DNA of 64,000 bases from JASEGV01 sp947085405 (GTDB taxonomy: Bacteria > Bacteroidota > Ignavibacteria > UBA10030 > BY39), in assembly GCA_947085405.1 (NCBI GenBank), contig CAMTWO010000019.1, forward strand, positions 38,972 through 102,971, in the 5' to 3' direction. This document shows, in pieces, positions 8,386-17,568 of the stretch. Numbering within the stretch: position 1 is the first letter of the stretch; every line of letters begins with the position of its first letter. The notes beneath the pieces were generated by a model. The model was not told where the DNA came from and made no database searches. It saw only the letters and a program-made list of their open reading frames with translations. The position numbers were made by a program, and so were the translations under genes.

Positions 8386-8865
8386 ATGACTCCACAAGAA
8401 ATACAAAATAAACTTACTGAAAAATTTGCCGATGCAATTGTTGAAGCAAAAATCGAGGGTGTTCTCGAACCGTACGCAAAAGTGAAAGCTGAAACGATAC
8501 GGGAAATCTCTTCCTTTATGCGGGATGATTCTGATTTACAATTCGATACGCTTATGTGCTTGAGTGGAATGGATTATGGGAAAGGTGTTTTAGGTGTAGT
8601 GTATAATTTAGGATCGATTGCAAAAAAACATAAGTTCACACTCAAGGTTGAAGTACCTGTTGATTCACCAAATATTCCTTCGATTGAATCGGTGTGGCGA
8701 ACAGCCGATTGGCACGAACGCGAAGCATTCGATTTGTTTGGAATTGTTTTTACCGACCATCCCGATTTACGCAGAATACTTTTACCGGAAGATTGGGAAG
8801 GATATCCTTTACGGAAAGATTATCAGGTCCAAGAATTTTATCACGGTATGAAGGTACCATATTGA
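8386..8865 (+). CDS. nuoC: NADH-quinone oxidoreductase subunit C
   Basis: 159 aa. The 30-kDa subunit signature is present: SVWRTADWHEREAFDLFGI and HPDLRRILLPEDWEGYPLRK. Separate from nuoD (one base between stop and ATG), not fused as in enterobacteria. Confidence 0.97.
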   Translation: MTPQEIQNKLTEKFADAIVEAKIEGVLEPYAKVKAETIREISSFMRDDSDLQFDTLMCLSGMDYGKGVLGVVYNLGSIAKKHKFTLKVEVPVDSPNIPSIESVWRTADWHEREAFDLFGIVFTDHPDLRRILLPEDWEGYPLRKDYQVQEFYHGMKVPY

Positions 8866-8866
8866 T

Positions 8867-10012
8867 ATGGCAGAATTGATTCAAACGCAAGATAGAAAAC
8901 TCCGCACCGAAGAGATGCTAATCCAGATGGGACCTCAGCACCCATCCACACACGGTGTGCTAAGATTAGAAGTTACCGTCGAAGGTGAAATAGTTACGCA
9001 CGTAAAGCCATACATCGGTTATTTACACAGATGTTTTGAAAAGCACGCTGAACAAATGGGCAACTATTCGCAAGTGATTCCTTATGTTGACAGGATGGAT
9101 TATGTTGCCGCAATGTCGATGGAGTGGAGTTACGTTTTAGGGATGGAACGGATGTTAGGCATTCAAATCCCCGAGCGTGTTGAATACATCCGCGTTATAA
9201 TGGCTGAACTTCAGCGGATTGCATCGCATACAATTGCTATCGGAACTTTCGGACTCGATTTAGGTGCATTTACGCCGTTCCTGTATTTACTGCGCGACCG
9301 CGAAATGATTTTAGAAATTTTCGAACGGACTTGCGGCGCTCGTCTATTGTATAACTATTTTTGGATTGGCGGACTTTCGCACGACGTCCCTCTCGATTTT
9401 GTTGATAGAACCCTGCAATTTTGCAATAAATTTAAAAAAACAATTGTAGAAGTAAACAACTTACTATCTTACAACGAAATTTTTATCAAGCGGACAGCGA
9501 ATGTAGGAATTTTACCGGCTGATGTTGCGATTAATTATGCATCGTCGGGACCTGTGCTGCGTGGATCAGGTGTAGATTGGGATTTACGGCGAGACGATCC
9601 TTACAGCATTTATAACCGTTTCGATTGGCAGCCACAAACCGGAAAAGGTGAACGTGGAACTCTTGGCGATTGCTGGGACCGCTACATCGTCCGTTGTCGC
9701 GAAATGGAACAAAGTGTAAAAATCATCGAGCAGGCGATTGAACAATTACCCGACGGCAAAGTTCAATCGGCAATTCCAAAACGAATTCGTCCGAACGCAG
9801 GCGAAATTTATGTTCGCACCGAAGCTCCTCGCGGCGAATTAGGTTTCTATATTGTTAGCGATGGAACCGGATCGCCTTATCGCGTTAAAGGCAGGTCGTC
9901 CTGTTTTGTGAACCTATCCGTTTTACCCGAAATTACCCGCGGCTATATGATTGCTGACCTTATTGCAATTTTAGGCAGCATTGATATTGTGTTAGGTGAG
10001 ATAGATAGGTGA
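8867..10012 (+). CDS. nuoD: NADH-quinone oxidoreductase subunit D
   Basis: 381 aa. Starts with EEMLIQMGPQHPSTHGVLRL and contains YIGYLHRCFEKHAEQ (quinone-site histidine and tyrosine region) and the GDCWDRYIVRCREM and LGFYIVSDG blocks of the 49-kDa subunit, related to the large subunit of NiFe hydrogenases without the metal ligands. Forms the quinone pocket with NuoB. Confidence 0.97.
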   Translation: MAELIQTQDRKLRTEEMLIQMGPQHPSTHGVLRLEVTVEGEIVTHVKPYIGYLHRCFEKHAEQMGNYSQVIPYVDRMDYVAAMSMEWSYVLGMERMLGIQIPERVEYIRVIMAELQRIASHTIAIGTFGLDLGAFTPFLYLLRDREMILEIFERTCGARLLYNYFWIGGLSHDVPLDFVDRTLQFCNKFKKTIVEVNNLLSYNEIFIKRTANVGILPADVAINYASSGPVLRGSGVDWDLRRDDPYSIYNRFDWQPQTGKGERGTLGDCWDRYIVRCREMEQSVKIIEQAIEQLPDGKVQSAIPKRIRPNAGEIYVRTEAPRGELGFYIVSDGTGSPYRVKGRSSCFVNLSVLPEITRGYMIADLIAILGSIDIVLGEIDR

Positions 10013-10053
10013 TGGAGTAATGAAGTATTGGAGTATTGGATTATTGGATAAAT

Positions 10054-10087
10054 GGATTAATGTGATAAATGGATTAATGTGATAAAT
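10054..10087 (+). repeat. 17-bp tandem repeat containing the nuoH start
   Basis: GGATTAATGTGATAAAT occurs twice in tandem, preceded by related GGATTATTGGATAAAT words from 10030. The second unit ends on the first two bases of the nuoH ATG. Such simple repeats also flank the four-helix-bundle genes in this operon, so this may be the scar of a lost insertion (inference). Confidence 0.6.
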
Positions 10088-11108
10088 GGATAAATTTTTA
10101 ACCGACTTATTAGGAAGCGAAATATTTGCATACATAATAATCGCGATATTGCCTCTTGCATTTATCGTTCCTTATGCATTGTTTGCAGTATGGCTTGAGA
10201 GAAAAGTCTCAGCATTTATGCAAGACCGATTAGGCCCGATGTACACCGGCGGATGGCACGGATGGGCACAGACCGTTGCCGATATCCTCAAACTTATTCA
10301 AAAAGAAGATATAGTTCCATCGGCAGCCAACAAAATACTTCATTTGGTTGCTCCGTTTCTTGTGTTTATTGGTTCTTATGCCGCATTTGCAGCTATCCCG
10401 TTCAGCAGCGAATATATCGGCAGCCATCTCAACTTAGGTGTCTTTTATATAATTGCAGTATCTTCCCTTGTAGTAGTCGGCTTGTTAATGGCGGGTTGGG
10501 CGTCGAATAATAAATGGTCGCTCTTTGGTGCTATGCGTGCGGCTGCTCAAATTGTCAGTTACGAAATCCCGACCGCACTTGCGTTGCTTGCTGTAATTAT
10601 GATTGCCGGAACTTTGAATCTTCAGGAAATAAATCACATGCAGAGTGGTTGGTTTTGGAATTGGTTTATCTTCGCAAAGTTTCCGTTCGTTTTCATTGCA
10701 TTCTTAATTTACTTCGTAGCATCACTTGCTGAAGTCAACCGAACTCCATTCGATATTCCTGAAGCTGAATCGGAACTTGTTGCCGGTTACCACACCGAAT
10801 ACACCGGGATGAAATTTGCAATGTTCTTTTTAGCTGAGTATGCAAATATGTTTGCAGTCTCGGCGATTGCAGCGGCAGTCTTTCTCGGCGGCTGGAACAG
10901 TCCGTTTGGTGATTTTATGAGTGGGCCAATTTGGGGGGTGTTCTGGTTTGTTACAAAAGGTATGTTCTTTATCATTGTTCAAATGTGGCTGCGGTGGACT
11001 CTGCCGCGCACGCGTGTCGATCAGTTGATGTTCATTTCGTGGAAAGTATTAACACCGTGGGCATTTGTTTGTATTTTCGGAATAGGACTATGGATTATGT
11101 TACAATAA
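10086..11108 (+). CDS. nuoH: NADH-quinone oxidoreductase subunit H
   Basis: 340 aa, eight or nine transmembrane helices. Conserved quinone-channel loops are visible: VWLERKVSAFMQDRLGPMYTG, ASNNKWSLFGAMRAAAQIVSYE, and the charged loop EVNRTPFDIPEAESELVAGYHTEYTG. Membrane-arm subunit linking the quinone site to the pumps. nuoG/F/E genes are absent here, as in other 11-subunit complexes, so the electron donor module is different or unknown. Directly followed by a four-helix-bundle gene. Confidence 0.97.
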   Translation: MDKFLTDLLGSEIFAYIIIAILPLAFIVPYALFAVWLERKVSAFMQDRLGPMYTGGWHGWAQTVADILKLIQKEDIVPSAANKILHLVAPFLVFIGSYAAFAAIPFSSEYIGSHLNLGVFYIIAVSSLVVVGLLMAGWASNNKWSLFGAMRAAAQIVSYEIPTALALLAVIMIAGTLNLQEINHMQSGWFWNWFIFAKFPFVFIAFLIYFVASLAEVNRTPFDIPEAESELVAGYHTEYTGMKFAMFFLAEYANMFAVSAIAAAVFLGGWNSPFGDFMSGPIWGVFWFVTKGMFFIIVQMWLRWTLPRTRVDQLMFISWKVLTPWAFVCIFGIGLWIMLQ

Positions 11109-11612
11109 AAAAAATATCGAATATCGAATACTGAATTATGAATATTGAAGGATAATAATTTGTGGATGATTCTAAAGAGCGAAAATATGATCTAGAAGAC
11201 AGACTTGTTGATTTTTCGATTTTGATAATTGATGTTGTAGAAATTATTCCAAACACAAAAGCCAGTAATCATTTAGCGAATCAATTAATCCGCTCGGGAA
11301 CATCACCGGCTTTGAATTATGGTGAAGCTCAAAGTGCAGAATCTAAAAGTGATTTTATCCATAAGTTAAAAATAATATTAAAGGAATTAAGAGAGACACG
11401 TATCTGTTTAAGAATAATTAAACGACTAAAACTTAAAAAGCCAATAGAAAATATCGACTTTGTGTATGATGAATGTAATCAACTTATATCAATTTTTGTT
11501 AAAAGTATTAAAACAGTTCAAAGTCGAAATGGTAAGCAAAACATACAAAAGAAATGAACTTCGACATTTGATATTCGATATTCGGTGTTCATTATTTATT
11601 TTTTAATATATT
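11109..11612 (+). mobile_element. Candidate four-helix-bundle (IVS-like) insertion between nuoH and nuoI
   Basis: The segment between the nuoH stop and the nuoI start holds one foreign gene and flanks of simple repeats. The 13-base core CGAATATCGAATA at 11119-11131 is repeated inverted at 11572-11584, with further degenerate copies around both. The transcript of this unit could therefore fold with the two flanks paired. Insertion is inferred from the interruption of a conserved operon order and the inverted flanks; exact ends are not visible. Confidence 0.45.
11162..11557 (+). CDS. Four-helix-bundle protein (23S rRNA intervening-sequence protein family)
   Basis: 131 aa, GTG start with AAGGA about 10 bases upstream. 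The pattern YDLEDRLVDFSILIIDVVE, SNHLANQLIRSGTSPALNYGEAQSAES, KSDFIHKLKIILKELRETRICLRII is the standard four-helix-bundle family related to the protein found inside spirochaete 23S rRNA intervening sequences and to the Avd protein of diversity-generating retroelements. Those form pentamers and bind nucleic acid; no enzymatic function is known. Same strand as nuo genes and lying between nuoH and nuoI. Confidence 0.9.
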   Translation: MDDSKERKYDLEDRLVDFSILIIDVVEIIPNTKASNHLANQLIRSGTSPALNYGEAQSAESKSDFIHKLKIILKELRETRICLRIIKRLKLKKPIENIDFVYDECNQLISIFVKSIKTVQSRNGKQNIQKK

Positions 11613-12149
11613 ATGAAACAGTATTTTAAAGACATATTTACATCTATCTGGACGGTGCTGATTGGTATGCGCATCACCTTCTCGCATCTGTTCGTGCCGG
11701 CTGTTACGATTCAATATCCGACAGTAAAAATGACACTCCCCGAACGCGCCCGTAATCGTTTGTATGTTAATATGGACGATTGCATCGGATGCTTGCAGTG
11801 CTCGAATGCCTGTCCGGTTAATTGCATCGATATTGAAACCGTGAAATCATTACCGACCGAAGATTTAGGTTTGACCTCGAAAGGAACGAAGAAACGCTTG
11901 TATGTAACCGAGTTCAAAATTGATATCGGAAAATGTTGCTACTGCGGGCTTTGTGTTCCCCCTTGTCCAACTGAATGTATATTTATGACAGATACATACG
12001 AATTCTCGGAATATAAACGGCACGATTTGATATATAATTTTTGCACTATGACGGAAGACGAAATTACACGTGTAAAAACACAAGCAGCAGCGGCAAAGCC
12101 CGCGGCGCCGGCTAAACCCGAACAAACTAAAACCAAAAATCCAACATAA
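11613..12149 (+). CDS. nuoI: NADH-quinone oxidoreductase subunit I
   Basis: 178 aa. Two 4Fe-4S ferredoxin motifs, CIGCLQCSNACPVNCI and CCYCGLCVPPCPTECI, bind clusters N6a and N6b. The C terminus carries an alanine/proline/lysine-rich tail (AAAKPAAPAKPEQTKTK) that is longer than in most NuoI and probably unstructured. Confidence 0.97.
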   Translation: MKQYFKDIFTSIWTVLIGMRITFSHLFVPAVTIQYPTVKMTLPERARNRLYVNMDDCIGCLQCSNACPVNCIDIETVKSLPTEDLGLTSKGTKKRLYVTEFKIDIGKCCYCGLCVPPCPTECIFMTDTYEFSEYKRHDLIYNFCTMTEDEITRVKTQAAAAKPAAPAKPEQTKTKNPT

Positions 12150-12155
12150 AAAATT

Positions 12156-12665
12156 ATGAGTTTGATAGATATATTATTTTACTTCTTTGCAACAATCGCT
12201 GTAGTTTCAGCTTCGATTGTTGTTTTTTCAAGAAATATAATTTACTCGGCTTTTTCGTTGTTGTTTACTTTTTTTGCAGTAGCCGGACTTTACGTTTTGC
12301 TGAACGCCGATTTTCTTGCTATTACTCAATTGCTTATTTATGTCGGCGGTATTTTAGTGCTGATGTTATTCGGTGTAATGTTAACTCATAAAGTTGTAAG
12401 TGTCGATATGAAAACAGGCACGTTAAAAATTTTACCGGCTGCACTTATTACTTCGATGATTGCAGGAACTCTCATTGGCATCTTCACTGTAACCGATTGG
12501 AAGGTTGCACCGCTGCAAACTGGCGACCCAATGCCAACCGCCAAAGCGATTGGCGAAATGTTTATGACTACTTGGCTCTTACCTTTCGAAGTTGCATCAG
12601 TTATTTTGTTGATTGCTCTAATCGGTGCTGCAATCATAGCAAGAAGAGACAAAGAAGAGAAATAG
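12156..12665 (+). CDS. nuoJ: NADH-quinone oxidoreductase subunit J
   Basis: 169 aa, five transmembrane helices. The third-helix block LLIYVGGILVLMLFGVMLTH is the conserved NuoJ segment that takes part in coupling. Six bases after nuoI. Confidence 0.95.
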   Translation: MSLIDILFYFFATIAVVSASIVVFSRNIIYSAFSLLFTFFAVAGLYVLLNADFLAITQLLIYVGGILVLMLFGVMLTHKVVSVDMKTGTLKILPAALITSMIAGTLIGIFTVTDWKVAPLQTGDPMPTAKAIGEMFMTTWLLPFEVASVILLIALIGAAIIARRDKEEK

Positions 12666-12708
12666 TGTTTGAAAACAGAAAACAAAAAAGAAATTTAACA
12701 GGCAATTA

Positions 12709-13020
12709 ATGTTACAAATAGGATTAACGCATTATTTAGTTTTGAGCGCCATTTTATTTTCACTTGGAATTTTTGGGGTTGTAACTCGGCGCAATGCTAT
12801 CTTAGTATTGATGGGCATCGAATTAATTCTTAATGCCGCAAATATAAATTTTATCGCATTCTCACGTTACGGCACTTTAAATTTAGACGGTCACATGGCT
12901 GCCATCTTTGTAATAGTTCTCGCAGCAGCCGAAGCTGCAATTGCTTTAGCAATCGTTTTAAACATCTATAAAACTTTCCACACCGTGAACGTTGATGAAA
13001 TTAATAAGTTGAAAGAATAG
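12709..13020 (+). CDS. nuoK: NADH-quinone oxidoreductase subunit K
   Basis: 103 aa, three helices. Conserved acidic residue in LVLMGIELILNAANINFI and a second in VLAAAEAAIALAI match the MrpC-like NuoK proton path. Confidence 0.96.
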   Translation: MLQIGLTHYLVLSAILFSLGIFGVVTRRNAILVLMGIELILNAANINFIAFSRYGTLNLDGHMAAIFVIVLAAAEAAIALAIVLNIYKTFHTVNVDEINKLKE

Positions 13021-13029
13021 TTTGAAAAT

Positions 13030-15297
13030 ATGAACCAGGAATTAATTTTAATATTAACAATTTCAAACCTGCTGATACCATTAGTATCGTTTTTGATATT
13101 AATATTTTTCGGTAAACGACTTCCACGCGGCGGCGATGTTATCGGAACATCTCTTTTATTTGCGATGCTTGCATCAGCTTCGACTGTGATGTTCTCCAAA
13201 CTCATCCTCTTCCCCGATGAAGTTATACAAGTTTCTTTCAAATGGCTTACCTTCGGAAATGTTCCTTTTATCGGTCAGCTCGATTTACATTTAGGAATGG
13301 TCGTCGATAATCTATCTGCAATTATGGTTGTGGTGGTTGCGATTGTAAGCGCACTTGTTCATCTCTTCTCAATCGGTTACATGAAAGATGATATCCGCTA
13401 CTCCCGCTACTTCGCTTATCTCGGCTTCTTCACATTTTCGATGATGATAGTTGTTATCACAAATAACTTTTTTACAATGTATGTTGGTTGGGAATTAGTC
13501 GGTATCAGCTCGTATCTGTTAATCGGTCATTGGTTCGAGAAGAAGACGGCATCCGATGCTGCTATCAAGGCATTCATCGTGAACCGTGTTGGCGACCTCG
13601 GAATGTTTGCCGGTGTGATGATAATATTTTTTACATTCCGAACATTTTCCTTCGATACAATTTTTTCAGCAATATCATCCGGTCAAATTCCGATGGGAAG
13701 CGAGACTTGGTTGACTGCTGCTGGCATCCTAATTTTCTGCGGTGCAATCGGAAAGTCGGCACAATTTCCACTTCACGTATGGCTGCCCGACGCTATGGAA
13801 GGTCCCACACCTGTTAGCGCCTTGATTCACGCCGCAACTATGGTTGCCGCCGGTGTTTATCTTGTCGCTCGCGTATTTGTTATGTTCACAGCCGATGCTT
13901 TAATGTTTATTGCTTACATCGGCGCTATAACTGCTTTCGTTGCCGCAACAATTGCAATAGCTCAAAATGATATCAAAAAAGTTCTGGCTTACTCCACAAT
14001 TTCCCAACTCGGTTATATGATTATGGGGCTTGGAGTTGGAGCTTACACAGCCGGATTCTTCCACCTCGTTACACATGCAATGTTTAAAGCAGGTTTGTTC
14101 CTCGGTTCGGGTTCGGTTATTTACGGAATGCACCATGCTCTTCATCATCAGCACGACCATCATACCGACCCGCAGGATATACGCAATATGGGTGGTTTGA
14201 AGAAAAAGATGCCTGTTACATTCTGGACTTTCCTGATTTACACGCTTGCAATTTCGGGCGTGCCGCTTACTTCCGGGTTCTTGAGTAAAGATTCAATATT
14301 GGCTGGCACACTCGCTTATGGAAATTTAACGGGACATTTTTTGATTCCGGTTATCGGATTCTTAGTTGCCGGGCTTACAGCTTTCTATATGTTCAGGGTT
14401 GTGATAATTACATTTTTCGGTGAACACAAAGATAAGCACCGCTTCGACCTTATTCACGAATCGCCGGCAGTTATGACGATTCCATTGATAGTGTTTGCAG
14501 TTTTATCTTTCTTTGCATTTTACTCGTTCAATCCGTTCGATGCAACTGCAGGATGGATTTATCATTTATTGCCCCGTCCTGAATCGGTTGTTCCAATGGC
14601 AATGCAAGCAGCGAGCATCCAAATATTCGGCGAAGCATTTCATCACGCTCATTATCCTGCAATGTTTTTATCACTGGCTGTTGCTGGTTTAGGTATTCTT
14701 TTAGCTTTCGCTACTTACTACTGGAAAAAAATTAACGCCGATGCAATCGCAAATCGATTCAGCGGTGTTCACAAATTTTTACTCAACAAGTGGTACTTCG
14801 ATGAATTGTACGGATTTGTTTTTGTAGCAGGCACTCACGCTGTAACACGAATTATGCGATGGTTCGATAACAATATTATTGACGGTCTTGTGAACAACAC
14901 AGGAAGTTGGACAGTTGCCTTCACGCTTGGCTATAAAGAACAATGGAAAGAACGAACATTAAGCAGTTCAGTTTACATGACAGTCGCTATTCTTACATCA
15001 GTTTTAGTCGGAATATTTTCAGCGTCAGCACTTTTGCCCGAAGTATCAGGATTTTTTAATTACATCTGTGCAATTGCAGGTGGTGTGCTCGCCGGTCTGC
15101 TAACTTTGTTTGGTTTTTGGGTGGGTGCCGGCGGTTTCGATAAATATGTTGTCGATGGTATGGTAAACGGTGTTGCGTACCTATCAGGTTTCTTCGGTTT
15201 AGTTTTTAGAAAATTTCAAACAGGTCGGGTTCAAACATATTTGATTTTTGTGATGTTTGGATTCATGATACTGTATTTTGTTTTTAGAACGTTTTAA
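13030..15297 (+). CDS. nuoL: NADH-quinone oxidoreductase subunit L
   Basis: 755 aa antiporter-like pump subunit. MYVGWELVGISSYLLIGHW carries the key glutamate, FPLHVWLPDAMEGPTPVSAL the lysine-helix entry, and the C-terminal part forms the long lateral helix region. A histidine-rich loop (MHHALHHQHDHHTD) lies before DIRNMGGLKKKMPVTF. Normal length for the family. Confidence 0.96.
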   Translation: MNQELILILTISNLLIPLVSFLILIFFGKRLPRGGDVIGTSLLFAMLASASTVMFSKLILFPDEVIQVSFKWLTFGNVPFIGQLDLHLGMVVDNLSAIMVVVVAIVSALVHLFSIGYMKDDIRYSRYFAYLGFFTFSMMIVVITNNFFTMYVGWELVGISSYLLIGHWFEKKTASDAAIKAFIVNRVGDLGMFAGVMIIFFTFRTFSFDTIFSAISSGQIPMGSETWLTAAGILIFCGAIGKSAQFPLHVWLPDAMEGPTPVSALIHAATMVAAGVYLVARVFVMFTADALMFIAYIGAITAFVAATIAIAQNDIKKVLAYSTISQLGYMIMGLGVGAYTAGFFHLVTHAMFKAGLFLGSGSVIYGMHHALHHQHDHHTDPQDIRNMGGLKKKMPVTFWTFLIYTLAISGVPLTSGFLSKDSILAGTLAYGNLTGHFLIPVIGFLVAGLTAFYMFRVVIITFFGEHKDKHRFDLIHESPAVMTIPLIVFAVLSFFAFYSFNPFDATAGWIYHLLPRPESVVPMAMQAASIQIFGEAFHHAHYPAMFLSLAVAGLGILLAFATYYWKKINADAIANRFSGVHKFLLNKWYFDELYGFVFVAGTHAVTRIMRWFDNNIIDGLVNNTGSWTVAFTLGYKEQWKERTLSSSVYMTVAILTSVLVGIFSASALLPEVSGFFNYICAIAGGVLAGLLTLFGFWVGAGGFDKYVVDGMVNGVAYLSGFFGLVFRKFQTGRVQTYLIFVMFGFMILYFVFRTF

Positions 15298-15298
15298 T

Positions 15299-15387
15299 CC
15301 GCCAAAGGCGGACGAGGGTTTAATTCCCCGCCTCTTGAGGCGAAAAAATAAAATTTGTTTTCAGATACCTCGCTGCTTGCGGCGAGG
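15299..15387. repeat. Three short hairpins between nuoL and nuoM
   Basis: CCGCCAAAGGCGG at 15299-15311, CGCCTCTTGAGGCG at 15329-15342 followed by a short A-run, and a CCTCGC/GCGAGG stem at 15368-15387 followed by AGATTCATT. The last resembles the small GC-rich palindromes dispersed in many bacterial chromosomes. None has a T-run, so they are not simple terminators. Confidence 0.6.
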
Positions 15388-15426
15388 AGATTCATTCAAT
15401 TAACATTACGGAGTATATAAGCTTCA

Positions 15427-17031
15427 ATGGAACTACAATTTCTTAACATAGGAATATTAACCTGGATAACATTCTTACCAATCATAGGAATGATATTCAT
15501 TCTCTTAATTCCTAAACAAAACGGGAATGCCATACGGTGGACTTCAGTGGTTTTTACCGGCTTACAGGTAATTCTTGCTGTGCTGATTTATTTAGGATTC
15601 AATAGAAGTCTCCCCGGGATCAACAATGTTGAAACATTTCAATTTGTAGAAAAATTTAACTGGATCAATGTTCAAAGTGTGCCTTGGGTCGGCAGGATTG
15701 ATATCGACTACTTTGTGGGCATCGATGGTTTGAGTGTTACAATGGTGCTGTTAACAGCTCTCATTTCTTTCATCGCAGTTTTTGCATCATGGAACATTAA
15801 GAAATCGCTAAATGGTTATTTCGCATTGCTGCTACTATTAGACACCGGAATGATGGGTGTGTTCGTATCGCTCGACTTTTTCCTGTTCTACGTTTTTTGG
15901 GAAGTAATGCTGCTGCCGATGTATTTCTTAATCGGTATTTGGGGCGGACCACGCCGCGAGTATGCTGCTATTAAATTCTTCCTCTATACATTATTCGGAA
16001 GCGTGTTGATGCTTCTCGTAATGTTAGCCCTTTACTTTAGTGTCTCTTATGTCGATCCTGCAACAGGCGAAAAAGTTCACACATTCAATATGTTGATGAT
16101 GATGAATCCCGCTAACTACGATCCGAACTCTTTGCTTGGTGGACTTCATACATTTTGGCGATACATAGCTTACGTAGGATTGTTCATCGGTTTTGCAATC
16201 AAGGTTCCGATATTTCCGTTCCACACATGGTTGCCCGATGCACACGTAGAAGCTCCGACTGCAATCAGCGTTATATTAGCAGGTGTTCTGTTAAAGATGG
16301 GAACTTACGGATTGCTCAGAGTTTCATTCCCGATGTTTCCCGATGGAATGGTTTACTTTGCAATTCCACTTGCAATACTTGGCTTTATAAATATAGTATA
16401 TGGGGCGCTTGTTGCGATGGCGCAAACCGATTTCAAAAAGCTAATTGCATACTCAAGTATCAGTCACATGGGTGTAGTAATTCTGGGAATGGCTGCCCTC
16501 AATACGCAAGGTGTAACCGGTGCAGTAATGCAAATGTTCAATCACGGAACAATCACTGCAATGCTTTTCTTGATCGTGGGTGTTATTTACGACCGCACAC
16601 ACACACGCGGACTTAACGATTTTGGCGGACTTGCTCAGCAAATGCCGCGATATACAGGTGTTGTAACGATAGCTTTCTTCGCGGCGCTTGGGTTGCCCGG
16701 TTTAAGCGGATTTATCAGTGAAGTTTTTTCATTTTTAGGTGCATTCCAGGTTTTCCGGTGGATTACAATTGCATCAACTTTAGGTATTGTGCTGACAGCC
16801 GCTTATATGTTATGGACTTTTCAACGGGTTTTTCTTGGAACACTTCCTGAAAAATGGAAAGATCTACCCGATATTAATGGTCGAGAGCTTTTTACATTGA
16901 TTCCATTAGCCATTATCGTGATCTTTTTAGGAATATATCCGAGTCCGTTAATTGATTTGATGAATTCATCTGTCAATCATTTAGTTGAATTCGTAAGCAC
17001 CGGTGCCGGTATGCCGATGCCAACGCCGTAG
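15427..17031 (+). CDS. nuoM: NADH-quinone oxidoreductase subunit M
   Basis: 534 aa pump subunit. FYVFWEVMLLPMYFLIGIWGG has the conserved glutamate, FPFHTWLPDAHVEAPTAISV the proton-path lysine environment and KLIAYSSISHMGVV the second lysine helix. Full length. Confidence 0.97.
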   Translation: MELQFLNIGILTWITFLPIIGMIFILLIPKQNGNAIRWTSVVFTGLQVILAVLIYLGFNRSLPGINNVETFQFVEKFNWINVQSVPWVGRIDIDYFVGIDGLSVTMVLLTALISFIAVFASWNIKKSLNGYFALLLLLDTGMMGVFVSLDFFLFYVFWEVMLLPMYFLIGIWGGPRREYAAIKFFLYTLFGSVLMLLVMLALYFSVSYVDPATGEKVHTFNMLMMMNPANYDPNSLLGGLHTFWRYIAYVGLFIGFAIKVPIFPFHTWLPDAHVEAPTAISVILAGVLLKMGTYGLLRVSFPMFPDGMVYFAIPLAILGFINIVYGALVAMAQTDFKKLIAYSSISHMGVVILGMAALNTQGVTGAVMQMFNHGTITAMLFLIVGVIYDRTHTRGLNDFGGLAQQMPRYTGVVTIAFFAALGLPGLSGFISEVFSFLGAFQVFRWITIASTLGIVLTAAYMLWTFQRVFLGTLPEKWKDLPDINGRELFTLIPLAIIVIFLGIYPSPLIDLMNSSVNHLVEFVSTGAGMPMPTP

Positions 17032-17034
17032 CAT

Positions 17035-17530
17035 AAATTACAAATTACAAATAACAAATAACAGATGGCAAATAACAAATAAATTCCAATGACAAAAGAG
17101 CAAAATGGATATGACCTTGAGGAAAGAACAATTCGTTTTGCAAAAGCTGTTGCTCTTTTTATCAAAAAGTTACCCCAGTCTATTGCTAATCATGAGTATT
17201 CAAAACAGGTGATTAGGTCTTCCGGTTCAGTTGGGGCTAATTACATAGAAGCTAATGAGTCGTTGGGCAAAAAAGATTTTTTATTGCATCTAAAAATTTG
17301 TAGAAAAGAAAGTAAAGAGTCAGCATATTGGTTGCGTTTGCTGGTTGAGATAAATGAGCCACAATATCATGAAGAAGGTACGAAACTTTATAATGAAAGT
17401 ATTGAATTGAAAAAGATATTTTCTGCTATTATTAATAAGACACAGTTATAGTTATTCACTTGGAGTTTGATTATTGGTGCTTAATTGAAAATTGCAATTT
17501 GTTTTTTGAGATTTAAATACTTGAATATCA
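17035..17530 (+). mobile_element. Second candidate four-helix-bundle insertion, between nuoM and nuoN
   Basis: Left flank (17035-17085) is made of AAATTACAAAT / CAAATAACAAAT words. The right flank (17457-17515) holds the same kind of words in inverted orientation (TTGGAGTTTGATTATTGG, GCAATTTGTTTTTTGAG), more degenerate. A four-helix-bundle gene lies between. Same architecture as the unit between nuoH and nuoI but with different repeat words, so the two are separate events. Confidence 0.4.
17089..17451 (+). CDS. Four-helix-bundle protein (23S rRNA intervening-sequence protein family)
   Basis: 120 aa, ATG start. Family pattern YDLEERTIRFAKAVALFIKKL, YSKQVIRSSGSVGANYIEANESLGKKDFLLHLKICRKESKESAYWL. 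Clearly the same family as the 131-aa protein at 11162-11557 but divergent, with the more typical SSGSVGANYIEA centre. Nucleic-acid-binding pentamer in known relatives; role here unknown. Confidence 0.92.
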   Translation: MTKEQNGYDLEERTIRFAKAVALFIKKLPQSIANHEYSKQVIRSSGSVGANYIEANESLGKKDFLLHLKICRKESKESAYWLRLLVEINEPQYHEEGTKLYNESIELKKIFSAIINKTQL

Positions 17531-17568
17531 ACACGATAAATATTAATAAAAACACCTTAATTTAAAAT

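Noticed and set aside
15329..15342. Hairpin after nuoL as a terminator
   Set aside because: It is followed by A-rich, not T-rich, sequence on the plus strand and nuoM continues the operon.
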